From: Chara braunii
Lineage: Eukaryota; Streptophyta; Charophyceae; Charales; Characeae
Reading direction: 5' to 3'
Assembly (NCBI GenBank): GCA_003427395.1
Contig: BFEA01000260.1
Coordinates: forward strand, 1,123,053 to 1,154,965
DNA length: 31,913 nt
The position numbers and the translations under genes are program-made. The notes beneath the pieces are model-generated. The model did no database searches. It had not been told where the DNA came from and saw nothing but the letters and a program-made list of their open reading frames with translations. Positions within the stretch are counted from its first letter, which is position 1. Each line of letters starts with the position of its first letter. Below are positions 1 to 10,770 of the stretch, one piece after another.

Positions 1-312
1 CCCTCGGCTGGTCCACCTCTGCGATTGCAACTGAGCAGCCTTCGTACTGTGGACTGGTAGCTCGGCGGAGATACGCCCACCGAAGGAAGGTGACAACTCC
101 CGTAAGGTGGAGGTAAGGCGTGCCTCGCGTAGGCCCTGTCCTGTCATAGGGGCTCGCGAGAGGTATGGCTGGCGCACTCGGCCGGAGCGGCTTGTGAAAG
201 CTCCATGTATATTCGTCACGAGAATTTAGACCAACTCCTGCGTGACACGACCATGAGGGTGCCGCGCTGCCCCGTGTGGTGCCGGACTAATGCGCTCGAC
301 AGGTGACGCCGT
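1..312 (+). repeat. Copy A: 3' terminal domain of the long repeat family
   Basis: The first 310 or so bases match 10771-11085 almost base for base and match 26032-26310 more loosely. Shared landmarks are the block around GTAGCTCGGCGGAGATACGC, the block GGTGGAGGTAAG, the palindrome CTCGCGAG and the run GGCTGGCGCACTCG. Similarity to copy B ends near the shared GATGCGCT-like word, after which the copies diverge. This is therefore the 3' end of an element whose body lies left of the window. Frames differ between the three copies, so I see no protein here. Confidence 0.88.
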
Positions 313-1463
313 TGCCGGGGATAACGGTTGCCTGTCGTTGTCCCTGGTGGAACGACATTCGGGTATGAGAAAGTTAGAACTAGGCAAAAGGAGAAGTTTT
401 TTTTTGACATATATGGTAGATTGCTTGATGCCTTGACTATCGTTGGGGATATCTTAAAAATTGTGGCCTAAGAGTGATAAGCGTTGATTATCAGTGTATG
501 CGCAGTCTACTTGAGGAAGGAAGTGTTTTACTATACACTTAAGTATTCTGATGCATATAATAGTGGTCTCAACGAGCACATTGTCATCTTAAGTATCGTT
601 TGATAATTGGGCGATATGTGACGTATCTGATGCGGCCGTGGTTGAGTTAAGGTAGCATCCGCATTGTTGGGTATGTCTATTACCGAAGCAAGCCGAGTTG
701 ATAACTCCCAAGGCTACGAGGCTACTGACTTATTATGTAAGTTATGTGCTAGGCTTGCTTGGGATGTAAAGACGTTATGTTGAGGCGTCTCCCCCTGGTC
801 AGTAAGGTGTCGCCTTAGAGGAGGTTTCTAGTACATGAGCAACATGAGTTTGGGGGTGACTGATGTGTGCGAAGTGAGGGGTTTGATTGCAAAGGTCTTT
901 CCTTGAGCTCAGACTGAATTATGGTGTAATAGGTACTGCAATGAATCGCGTACCTAGATTCATTGATAGTATCAGTTGGCGATGGGGTGATTCACTTGGA
1001 GATTGTCCAGTTGTAACTATCGATAAGCTAAAGAAGTAGTGGTTATTTGATTGATGGTGTGACTAACCCGAAGAGAGACTTATGTTCTAAAGTATGTGTA
1101 ATATATATATATTTGTTCGTTTTTATGACGGTGTTATTTGATTGGTGCCAAATATGCGTTTTTCTGTATTTTGTTTGATATTTGATTGATGACGTATGTA
1201 TGGATTGCCTTTTAGAGAGGACATAGACTTTGCATGAAACCCACATCTGGCATGAGACCAGAGGTGAATGTGGTGACTCACTCCTGGGGAAGGTGGTTCT
1301 TCCTCGAGGGAGTAAGCCAGCGTGTATAGTTGTCCTCAGTGAAAGTGCATTCTTAAGTTGTTACTCCCTTGTTAAGACTTAAGGAAGCAGTTATCAGTCT
1401 CAAGAATGATAATGAGACCCACGCCGAAATTATGTTCCTGGTCCATTAGTGGGGTGTTGCTAT

Positions 1464-1482
1464 CTTTCCTATGATAGGAAAG
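1464..1482 (+). other. Perfect 8-bp stem-loop
   Basis: CTTTCCTA at 1464-1471 pairs perfectly with TAGGAAAG at 1475-1482 around a TGA loop. It has no T-run after it and no gene next to it, so its role is unknown. Confidence 0.55.
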
Positions 1483-4315
1483 TAACTACATTATCTGTTG
1501 AGAAGAGAGGAAGGAGCTTGTTACCTTGCCAAAGCTATGATGGCCGAGTGGAACAACCACCGCTTAGTGAGAGCGGGTCTGGAGTAGCGACCTAGGCTCG
1601 TCTCACGTTAAGTAGAGTCATCATATTTGTAAGGACGCGAATTCGCTATTCGTTGCCTTAATAGGTATGAATGGGATTGTCCATCTGACCATGATTAGGG
1701 TCGGTGAGGTGCAAGCGTTGGAATCAGAGATGGATGCGGTGAGGCTTGATCTTTAGGGTGGGGCTCAGGAGTGAGGATGTTATCTTAAGAGGATTACACC
1801 GCCCCTCTGTAATATATGCTTCGCTTAAAAGTTGAAGGGGTAACAATTGTATCATGTTATTTACTCATTGCTAGTCTTGCTTCTCCCTTATAGAATATGG
1901 AATACGTTGTTGAGAGTTACCCCGTTATATGCCTGACAGTTGAGTTGGCTTCATGTTGTTGTTTATAAATTTTATCGCAATCTTCAATTACAACTCTTGC
2001 CAATAAGTTGTGCCTATTATGTTGTGATTATTGTTCTAAGTATATATTATTCATCATGGATTGTATTGCATTCTGGATTCATGTTTGGAGTAATCGCTTA
2101 TGCGACATACGTATATTGTGTCCTCCCTTGATAATAAAAAACATAAGTGGTTAATGTCCGAGTTATGATTTGAGGGATTTATAAGTAAATATTTATGTTT
2201 TATTTTAGGTGGATATTTATTTAAAGACTCTCTTCGGTAACGCTGTTGTCCTGAATAGATCCTCATATGTGCTCTCATGATGAGAACGACTTAAATTTTA
2301 GTGGGGATATATTCTGCATTATATTTAGTTGCGTAACTCCCTTCGAGCCTCGAACCTAACGCCGCTCATTGTAGTTCAACAAGTGACAGGGTCGAGGGAG
2401 CTCGAGATGGAAGGTTCTCAAGGGAAGATTGGGGTAGAGGCCGCAGCTAAGGCCGCAGTGAAGGAACGAGAAGGGGAATATGCAAGGCACACGTGTGGGT
2501 TGTTGTATGACCTGTATCTGGACCAGAGATTCGTACCCCATGACCAATGACTAAGGAACTTGGTCAATATCGTTGATGCTTATGCAAGCTCCGATGATCT
2601 AAATGACAGGGTTGTAGACTGGGATGAGGTCCGGGCAGTAGCAGGGCGATAGAGGATGCCCTTGTGTTTTACCGAAATACGTCCCTTATGAGCTTGTGTA
2701 TATACGTGTGCATGAGAGCCAAGGTAGAAGGCTAACTGGTTGTGTGATTTCGACCCTGTGTTTTAGTTTACAGGATCTTGACTATATACAGAACGGGTTG
2801 GAAGAGGTGTATATAAGCCTTTAGTGCATTGTGTGTATATGTTAGATCATAAGAGGTCTCAAGTTAAATTGGATAAACAAATTTTTAGGTTTTTGCATCT
2901 ACTCAAGGGTAGATTGGGTAGAGTATGAGAGTGAGCCTCGTGTATGTATGGGCCGCATGAGATAATAAACGGATGAGGGAATGGTTTGTAATATAGACCT
3001 TAGCACATCTATACGTTTGTATACAGGAGGGTGCTTTAAATTGAGTAGGTCCTGAGTTATGGTTTTAGGGCGCTATGACCTCGAGAGTTAGTGTGCTAAA
3101 TCTCTTGTTATACGGGTTGTGCTGAGATATGAGAGAGGAGTATGCACGACGCTTTGATTCGGGGCTTTTGTAAGATTATGATTGATTGAGACGTGATAGA
3201 CCTTGTGTTTCGGGTTGGATATTTGGATATGTCTTGGGTTGCTTGGGTCCCTCCGATGCGAGGGGTGCGATCACGCCTGTTTAGAGCTGCTTCCGTTTAG
3301 CTCTGACTAAGGAGGCTATGATTTTTTGGGCGATACTGGACCACTGGTGCCAGTTTGAGTTGAGATTGTTCAACTCTATGTGTATATATGTAATTCAAGA
3401 CTATATTGGTTCGCTTTTGAGTTGGGGTATTATGCTCCTTAATATATATTGAGTTGAGAGTTTATATAAAATTTCCCCCCTGCATATGACGATCACAATC
3501 ACTCTTACATGTGTGGTTTATCCTGATGTATGGTGGCTTTGTGTGAGAGATGTATGAGAGACATCTCGTGTGCTGTGTATTTAATGAATGTGAATGAATG
3601 TGAACTGTCTACTTTTCGGTATACTCGTGCGGTCTGCCCACCGGCAGGTGACAGGGTCGGGTATAAGGAGAGGAAGCGCAGTCTGTTTTTGTGAAAGTGT
3701 GAGATCCTAAGGGATTGGTGAGTCTTTGAGACTCAAATGTTTGTCATGCCAAATGTTTATTGTTGAGTTGTGACGAGGACCCATAAGTTGGTCTCTCAGT
3801 TTGAGTTGTTTCATGGTAGAGACGCCTTTTGTGAGAAGACAATCTTTTGCTTATTGAAAGACTCATCTTCAAAGAGGGAAGTTAATGAAAGGTCGTGTGA
3901 AAGTTCATCCTAGAGAGAGAGGGATGGTTGTGAGACCCATTGAGTGAGACCTCCCTCGTGTGACGGGTGGTTAATAAATTCAGTGGTATGGTAAGTTGGG
4001 TTTGGATGATAAAGTCTGACGAGGAGGACCACGTTTTTGCTTGGCCATTGGTGAAATTTTTGTAAAGGTTGCAAAAAGCTTCATTGAGAGATGTCTTCGG
4101 GATGTGTGGTCTTCTTGCTCTGATCAAGTGAGGGGGCCACGGCCTTGCGGACCTGGCGGTGATTCTGTTTTGTGATAGTTGAGAGGCTGCCGTGTTCTCT
4201 CTATGTTGTCCCAAAGAGGGCTGGTAAATGCCTTCTTTGTGTGACTGACCTTTGTGTAGTTCCGCAGTAGGCCTGTATTGTTGCGACACACCGTCCAACC
4301 ACTTGTGCTAATCTT

Positions 4316-4354
4316 GGGGTATTTATGAGAGACCCAGCCAGGGGTATTTATGAG
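4316..4354 (+). repeat. 14-bp direct repeat, period 25
   Basis: GGGGTATTTATGAG occurs at 4316-4329 and again at 4341-4354. The word GGCGCAACC follows in this region near 4354, 4383 and 4543, suggesting a degraded short tandem family. Confidence 0.6.
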
Positions 4355-4676
4355 GCGCAACCCTCAGTGTTGGCTGCTAGTCGGCGCAACCTGACAGCGG
4401 GCCCACATCTCCCCAAAAGGGGTAAAGACTTAAAGGGGTGTGGCCACCCATGAGAGTTTTACCTGCCGCGGGATGACGTGGGATAGTGTCGAGTCTTTTT
4501 TGGATTCATGATTGAATGCTTATCAGAAAAAAAAGCCTATCGTGGCGCAACCTGCGGGGGCACTACCGCTAAAATAACAAACGTGGTGGGCCGTAGATAT
4601 GGCACGATCACCCAGGCTACGGTGGGCCATCATGTACTAGACTGCAGGAAGAGTCTGTGATGAGATTTGTGTGATG

Positions 4677-4696
4677 TATATATATATATATATATA
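4677..4696. repeat. (TA)10 microsatellite
   Basis: This is a pure TA dinucleotide run of 20 bases in otherwise G/T-rich DNA. Confidence 0.95.
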
Positions 4697-4793
4697 CTTG
4701 ATTGTGAGAATTATTGGAGGGAGGCGAGAGTGCCTTCTAAGGTCTCGATTAGGGCCCTCGTCCTTGGCTATAACCCTGCTCACAGGGTAGGGA

Positions 4794-5804
4794 CTAAGGA
4801 TACCTAAAGAGAAACCGACGTTTGTCTAGGACGACGGACAGAAGACGGTCGAGAGGCCATTGGGACTTATGCTGTATTATAGTGCCAGTACCCCGACGTC
4901 CTAATGTCCGGACAATGGAGACCCAGGTTAGAATCCTAGCAGCATAACGTTGTATTTGGCATGATTTGATGGCGGCTTCAAACCGAAGTCTGTCGCCTGG
5001 TCGGATTGGTTCCTTTTTTGTCAACATTTGGAGTTTTGGATGAATTTATAGCTTTCTGATTTTGCGAAGCGACGGGGACGTCGCTTAATATAGTCCGGTA
5101 AGCTGTCAGTGCGAATACCCTTACAAGGGTATCCGCCCTGGTTTTTGCAAACGACAAACATAGTTTGGTTTGAAGTTCTAAGTATACCGCGAGAGGCGCG
5201 AAAGTGTCTGTGGTTTACGTTGACTGGATGGTTGACAAGAATAAAGAGTGTGTAGGAGCGCGGATTTGAGGCGCGCGTGATCTTTTTAATATTGATGGTT
5301 GTGAAAGTCGGCATAGTTGCCGACCAGATTTTGTTTTTCTGATTAAGATATGATTAAAAGGATTATGTCTCGTGATTGGTGCGCTTGCCGGTGACCTGTG
5401 TGTATGTGCGGAGGACGACATCGACAACAAGGTGGTTCTGAAAGTATTTCGGTAGGTCTGCACGTCGCGCAGTGTTTGTTTATTTGAGCGTCCGACAGAA
5501 CTAGACCCAACCTTGGGCCTAGCGCTAGCAGGATACGACGCCAGACTTTATGGTTGTCCCGACAGTCGGGGACCTTGAGTGCGTGCCTCGTCTGATGGGC
5601 CCGCGTGTTGAGATGTCGGCGAGAGTCTGCTATCACACCGCTGTTGGGAATAGGGCGCGGTCAGGGCTCGGGTTTGTAGTTGCACTTGAGGCAAAGAGGC
5701 CGGTAATGCAGGATGTATATGACCCACATTTCGGGTTCGGTAGGGCCACGAGGAGGTATGGCGGCCGGAAGGAAAGAGGAGGAAGGAGCTCGTCCCGCCC
5801 GTTT
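4794..5804. other. Unassigned stretch with overlapping minus-strand frames
   Basis: Several 77-97 codon minus-strand frames overlap each other in different phases (4794-5027, 5021-5314, 5343-5636). None carries a motif I recognise. They could be remnants of a decayed coding element or chance openings. The plus-strand frame at 5550-5870 runs into the repeat family and is Arg/Gly-rich in the way random GC-rich DNA translates. I make no functional call. Confidence 0.3.
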
Positions 5805-5835
5805 CTGAGGGATATCGAGCAAGCCAAGAGTCGAA

Positions 5836-5855
5836 CCCGGGGTTTTCAACCCGGG
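5836..5855 (+). other. Conserved GC hairpin at the 5' edge of copy B
   Basis: CCCGGG at 5836-5841 pairs with CCCGGG at 5850-5855 around an 8-base loop. The matching place in copy C (20195-20212) forms five pairs with one A-C mismatch. It marks the first block where the two copies align. Confidence 0.6.
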
Positions 5856-5991
5856 CGAGCTGGTTGGTAGCAGTAGTTTGAGGGGTAGGTTAGTAGGATG
5901 AGAGTTAGAAAGGAAAGGGGTTGCGTGGGAGTAGGGGAGTAGTTACCTCGAGGTGGGGCTGAATGTATTGGATCGTACTCCAGCGATAGAT

Positions 5992-6200
5992 GCATTCGAT
6001 TTCGCTCATTATATCGGTGGAAGTAGCGGGAGGCCGGCGTGTGTCGAAGACTCATCTGTGTGCCAAGGCGCCGCCCAACCTATCGATGGAAGAAGCTCCT
6101 CTCTAACTCCCTACGCGTATGGCTGGACAACGGTATATATGTCCACGCTCTAGCGGAAGGTTCATTCAATTTGCTCATTCTAGTGACGGGAGCAGCCTGA
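5992..6200 (+). repeat. Imperfect tandem pair, spacing about 170
   Basis: The word CATTCGATTTCGCTCATT at 5993 recurs as CATTCAATTTGCTCATT at 6163. Both are followed by similar AGTAGCGGGA and GACGGGAGCAGC words, so this looks like an old tandem duplication of about 170 bases. Confidence 0.5.
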
Positions 6201-6229
6201 GAGCGGTCCTGGGGTTTTGGATGCTCACC

Positions 6230-6900
6230 TGTTGACCGGTGCGTTGCTCTGAAAGTAGCCTTGTGCTATCTTTCTGCGCGTGTGAGGGTGAACTGATGGT
6301 GTACCTTGTGATGTTCTAGGAAACTGGTCAGGAGGGTGGTCAGGTATGGCCATGCGAATCAAGATTACGCACTACAAACAGATGGCAGTGGTGGAGGTAG
6401 CGGGCGCCTACCTACCGGCGGTTGGATAAAGTCGTGGGGACATCGAGGATCGAACATGCAAAAGTAGATGGAGTAGCCAGGAAGAGAAAGGGATAGGGGT
6501 TTGCTCCTGTCATAAAAGAGGGTTGCAGTTGCAGGTTGCTCGACCCACTTAGGGAGCAACGGCAGAGGTAGAAAATGATGAGGAATAGAAGGGGGCGAGG
6601 GAATACATACATGAGAGGCCGAGCACGGCGGTGCAAAAGGGGGATCTGATTGTTGGTTGGGGAAGTTGAACGGAAAGGCAAAGCTGACAGGTAGGCTGCG
6701 GGAGTAGGGAAACTTACTTGTGGATCGGTGGGTCGCCTGTTCCCGACTATTGGAATAACGAATTAATGAAGAGATAGCCATAGGGCTTTGGAGGCTTACC
6801 TATCGACCAGTGCACAGTCCACCCTGCTAGATGAGGTAACCAAAGAAGGATCGGCATCTACAGGCACGGTTGTTGCTGTTGATTGGAGTAACTTATGGAA
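6230..6900. other. Purine-rich noncoding stretch inside copy B
   Basis: The plus strand is rich in GGA, GAG and GAA. This opens a Pro/Ser-rich minus-strand frame (6365-6781) that I judge artefactual. A comparable purine tract lies at 11260-11960. No gene is seen. Confidence 0.45.
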
Positions 6901-6920
6901 GGGGAGCAACTATTGCTGAT

Positions 6921-6946
6921 TGCTGCTGCTGCTGCTGCTGCTGCTG
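6921..6946. repeat. (TGC)n trinucleotide tract
   Basis: About nine uninterrupted TGC units start a CTG-rich domain that continues to 7350. The equivalent place in copy C (22060-22560) is also rich in GCTG words but has no pure tract. Confidence 0.9.
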
Positions 6947-7198
6947 AGGTTGGCTTTTTTGGAGGGCAGTGCTATGGTTGCTGCAGGGCTTGTTGAGGAC
7001 AAAAGAGTGATATGCAGAGAGGTGGTGTTGGAGATTGAGAGTTCGTCAGACAGGCCGGCTCTGCAGTTGGCCGAAAGTGGTCCAAGCAGGTTTACTTGAC
7101 CACCATTGCGGGGCCGTTAGCGTTTGAACCGGTGAGAGCATTGCTATTGGCAACCACTTGAGTGAACGGATGCCGTTGACTTAGTTGGGCTATGTAGT

Positions 7199-7350
7199 AT
7201 GCTCGAACCTCACTGTTGGAACTGCTGCTGTCTGCTGTTGGTTGCTGCATCTGTGCACGAACTGCTGTTGCTGGCTGCTGAATCTGTACAGGAACTGCTA
7301 GCTGTTGCGTATTGCTGCCTATTGCTGCTGACTGCTGCTGACTGTTACAG
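7199..7350 (+). repeat. CTG-rich degenerate tandem repeats
   Basis: Near-repeats such as ATCTGTGCACGAACTGCTG and ATCTGTACAGGAACTGCT follow each other at a period of about 42 bases, embedded in CTG and GTTGCTG words. They open a Leu/Ala/Cys-rich frame (7199-7453) that is best explained by the repeat and not by a gene. Confidence 0.6.
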
Positions 7351-8027
7351 ACTGAATGCGGCGACGATTGGGTTGAGAAGAGGTGCTGAGACTTTGAGAG
7401 GTGATCAGACTTTACAAGCAGGGGGTTCGTGCTGCGATTTGGGAGGTCGTTAGGGGGTTGATTTCGGTAGTTTGACTTCAGAAGTTGGCCAAACAGATAC
7501 TATGCGGCCATCATTGAGGGGCCCTCAGGCGAGTGAAGGTATCAAGGCCCTCTCCTGAGAGTTGAGTTTGTCCCTCTCTTGTATCTTGAGCGTCTGAAAC
7601 CCCTTATCTTCTGCACTTCTTACTCTAAGTCTAGTCTCGATCTGAGAGGAAGGCGGCAGGCGGGATTGCAACCCGTAAGACCGCAGCAAAACTCTGTGGG
7701 GAGTCAACCCACCGATTGCGAGAGCTCTGCCGGAACTCAGGAGGAGTTCTGGAGGCAGGGAACTGAGTGGTAACTATTGCTTTCCCTCTAGAAACCCAGT
7801 TATAGCCCCTATCTGTATTCCTTGCTATGTTTTGACTGAGTATGTTGCATGTCTCCCTGTTTTGACGTCCAGTTTGCATTTCAGGACACAATCCAGACTA
7901 AGTAAAGGAATGTGTGTGTGAAATCAGTTTCAACTTTGTTGTTTGACTGAAAGTAGATTGTGGGGTTGCATTTGGGAGAAGGCTGAGAGGAGGGCAGTAT
8001 TGCCTGAGTTTGACTGGGTCAACCAAG

Positions 8028-8692
8028 GCTGGGCCAGTTCCATAAGTTTGGGAAGGCTTAGTGCTGTATTTATTTTTGGATTGTGTGGAGAGTCAGTCAA
8101 ATCTATAAGTTTGGGTAGTCTGGATGCTCTGACTTGCGAGAGTTGCTTGTGGTTGACTTTTCAGGACTCAGTCAAATCCATAAGTTTGGGTAGTCTGACG
8201 ACCTTGTTTTCTTTGGGTTTCTGTGAGTTTCTTTTTGCTTTGGCTTTAAGAGAATGAACCAGACAAAGGACGAGACAAGTTCCATAAGTTTGGGTGGTCT
8301 TGGTCTAATGCCACGCACATTCTGAAACCAAAACGATATAATTTGACTATACTTTACTATTATTCCATCTATGAACAGGCTAGTCAGACAGGGTTCCAAA
8401 AGTTTGGGGGGTCTAACTATAGCTTATCACCAATTGAAAAGAGTACTAATTAAGAATAAAATTGGGGTACAAAGGGGCAGGTTGAATCTTGAGTTGAAGA
8501 TGATCGGTTCAATTATATGCTACCTCAAAAGACTAAGTGCAAACAATTATATAAATCTTGGATACTTAAACAGTTCAGGGCAACTAGGGTGGCCTGTTCA
8601 CATGCCCAAAGAAAAGAAAAGTTGTTGTGCCCTGTGTTTGTGTATACTCCATGGCTGAGCTAGACATGTTCCATAAGTTTGGGTGGTCTACC
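8028..8692 (+). repeat. Hairpin array 1 in copy B
   Basis: At least six units share a core like CCATAAGTTTGGG flanked by arms that pair. The clearest pairs are GCTGGGCC 8028-8035 with GGCTTAGT 8055-8062, GACGAGAC 8269-8276 with GTCTTG plus TC ending at 8305 (one bulged base), TAGTCAGAC 8381-8389 with GTCTAACTA 8411-8419 (one mismatch), and TAGAC 8661-8665 with GTCTA 8686-8690. Weaker four-pair units lie at 8093-8123 and 8168-8198. Spacing is irregular, unlike the tighter array in copy C, so copy B looks older or partly deleted. The first unit is homologous to the first unit of copy C and the two differ by compensatory changes. Confidence 0.75.
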
Positions 8693-8983
8693 TTTATGCC
8701 CTATGTAAGCTGGGGGTAAAGGGATAAATCATTGAAAGACTACGAACTACTGTTTATCCAGATTGACATGGGGATGGTAATAGAACTTACCTTTGTGGCT
8801 TGGCCTGCATGTGACTGAGTGAGGCTACTACTTAGTTTGAGTTTGAGGTTGATAGGTAGTTGCTTTAGTTGCTCGCCACGTTCTAGAGCCATAGGAGTTA
8901 GTTCCAATTCCTGTATTTTCTGAGCTAAGTTTTTTTACTTAGGTCAATTTCTGCATTTTCTGGAATCTTTTGTTATACTTGGC

Positions 8984-9300
8984 TTTGTATAAATCGTGGT
9001 AAATCACTTTCTCTATGGGAAGCGCTGCCGAAATTTCTACAAAACCAAGGAGTTAGTCAGACTTTGTCTTTTTCAGGGTCTAACTTTTTCGACTTTTTGA
9101 CTTAGTAAGAATCTGGAACATCTGCTTTTGTAAAGGGACTGTTGCCCAAATTTTTGCTAATTCAGGGAGTTAGACAAAATTAGACTTTGAAAAGTAAAAG
9201 TCACTGTAGATTCTGAACTTAGCTTTGTATAATTTATGGAAAGACACTTTTCCTACAGGAAGCGCTGCCGAAATTTTCTTAGTTTAGAGGAGTTAGATTA
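8984..9300 (+). repeat. Array 2 (AGCGCTGCC units) in copy B
   Basis: Units carry GGAAGCGCTGCCGAAATTT, clear at 9021 and 9261 and degenerate near 9138. Each is preceded by a TTTGTATAA-like word and followed by GAGTTAG. In the first unit TTTGTA 8984-8989 and AAAT 8991-8994 pair with ATTT 9033-9036 and TACAAA 9038-9043, with one mismatch, enclosing the AGCGCT palindrome. The same unit type occurs in copy C. Confidence 0.7.
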
Positions 9301-9542
9301 TATTTTGACAGGTGGCGATTCTTGCAGTCCACTCTTTATAGAGGAGACTCTATCAGGGTCTACCTTTCTTTGGGCACTTGCTTAGAGGCAGACCTAGGCT
9401 TAGTTTGTAGAAGGGTCTCGGGTGAGAGTGTGTTATGGAGTTGTATTCTCCATACACTAATGACTTTAGCTTGGGGATTGGTCTGTTTTGTGTTACAGGT
9501 CTTCTTGATCGATTGATTCAGGATTTGGGCTAGATTCATGTT

Positions 9543-9581
9543 GATCCTACGAGGATTGTCTTCTGTTATCACTGATAACAG
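9543..9581 (+). other. Twin hairpins conserved between copies B and C
   Basis: GATCCT 9543-9548 pairs with AGGATT 9552-9557 around ACG, and CTGTTATC 9563-9570 pairs perfectly with GATAACAG 9574-9581 around ACT. Copy C has the same two hairpins at 24881-24895 and 24903-24918, with different loops. A third candidate, CCGA-TTCG-TCGG, follows in copy B only. Confidence 0.7.
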
Positions 9582-10329
9582 GTCGGTTGCCGATTCGTCG
9601 GTTTAAGATTCAACTCCAATTCACTCATGCCACTCAACCTAAATGCTTTAGCCTTGTGATTTGAACTGTTTTGTTGTGTTTTCACCCGGAATTTATTTGA
9701 ATGGTCATTTAAGGAAAAATATTGAGTATTTTATTTTGAGGAGTTGCATAAGAGTGAGACTTGTATGGTTAAAAGTAAGGGGTGTGAGTGCAGAGAATGA
9801 TTGAAGTTGACCTCATATAATGCATGAACTTTTTGTTGAATCTTTGATGTAATTGCAGGTATGTTTGGTGATTCGGACTTTGGATTTCACTTCCTGCGCT
9901 CACATGCATATATATATGGCATAGAGGAGCCCCACTGCGATTGTGAGAAGTGATCGTCACATGTTTATAACCCTATATATGTATATATGTAAATACATAT
10001 GTCTTAAGTGTTTCGCGTGGCCTACTGTGACCGCGCATAAAGGGTAAACAGATCGTGTGTTTGAGAGAAGAGGGAGATCCCCTGTTATCCTTTGCTTTTC
10101 AGAATTTTATAGTTGAACGTTGTAGTCCGTGGCAACCGTCAAAGTCAAACCCCTTGATTTATCTCCAGGACCTAGATGACGGAGTTGGTCTCCAGGGCCA
10201 TAAAAGACGATCGCCACCACAGGTATGAACTTGTGTACCACCTACTCTTTCCGCATGGAGCATAAGAGGGTGTGGTTTTCAATCGCACTTGGCGGTTATC
10301 CAGCGTCGAGAGATTAACCCTCAAGGTTC

Positions 10330-10353
10330 GTGTCAGCCGACACTTGAGTGTCG
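10330..10353 (+). other. Two mutually exclusive hairpins in copy B
   Basis: GTGTC 10330-10334 can pair with GACAC 10339-10343 around AGCC. The same GACAC can instead pair with GTGTC 10348-10352 in CGACAC-TTGA-GTGTCG. In copy C the first hairpin is intact (25602-25615), while the second has a C-A mismatch. The first is therefore the more conserved form. Confidence 0.55.
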
Positions 10354-10393
10354 AATGCGACCCTCGAGATTAACGAGGACCGCATGAGTATGG

Positions 10394-10407
10394 GTACTGC
10401 ATAGTAC
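10394..10407 (+). other. Small conserved hairpin GTACT-GCAT-AGTAC
   Basis: Five pairs close a four-base loop. In copy C (25666-25679) the arms are GTACT and GGTAC with loop ATAT, so the innermost pair became T-G and pairing is kept. Confidence 0.55.
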
Positions 10408-10713
10408 GCCATCATTGCGATCACTTGCGTATGCTTGCATTGCGAATCGATATGAGTTAGCCCTGCGTCCGCGCAGTTTTATACTAAGTCTCGCGCGTGA
10501 CGCCTTTCTGATTTCCGCATTGTAGAGTTATGAGATGGATACTAAGGGACTAAGAGTGTTGTTTTGTTGTTTGTTCAGTGTCGTTTTGTGTATGTATACG
10601 TATGCGTGTGTGTTTTTATTGTGGTGTATGCGTGGTGTGTGGGATGCGTCCTAGTCGACCGACGCCGGGTCGCACTTGGAACTTCAGCCCCCCAAGATGT
10701 CGATTCGCGTGTG

Positions 10714-10720
10714 GGTTCGA
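10714..10720 (+). promoter_or_regulatory. GGTTCGA word resembling a pol III B box
   Basis: GGTTCGA occurs at 10714-10720 and at the equivalent place in copy C, 25976-25982. It matches the core of the RNA polymerase III internal B box. I cannot see a convincing A box at the right distance, so this is only a weak hint that the 3' domain could be transcribed by pol III. Confidence 0.25.
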
Positions 10721-10770
10721 TAGAGGTGTAATACCGCGAGTACCCGTTATGCTACAGCGAACGAGAAACG

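Larger units (their letters stand above)
313..4670. other. G/T-rich noncoding stretch without recognisable genes
   Basis: No reading frame here looks like a protein. The longest, on the minus strand at 3882-4298, has low-information composition and overlaps another frame. The plus strand is strongly enriched in G and T, which suggests one old element or one mutational domain. Several good stem-loops occur and the strongest are listed separately. I saw no clear similarity to copies B or C. Confidence 0.5.

Noticed and set aside
3882-4298. 138-codon minus-strand frame
   Set aside because: No motif, overlaps another frame at 4124-4360, and shows no protein-like periodicity.
6365-6781. 138-codon minus-strand frame rich in Pro and Ser
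   Set aside because: It lies opposite a purine-rich tract, has no motif and has no counterpart in copy C.
7199-7453. Leu/Ala/Cys-rich frame
   Set aside because: Composition follows the CTG repeat and the frame is not kept in copy C.
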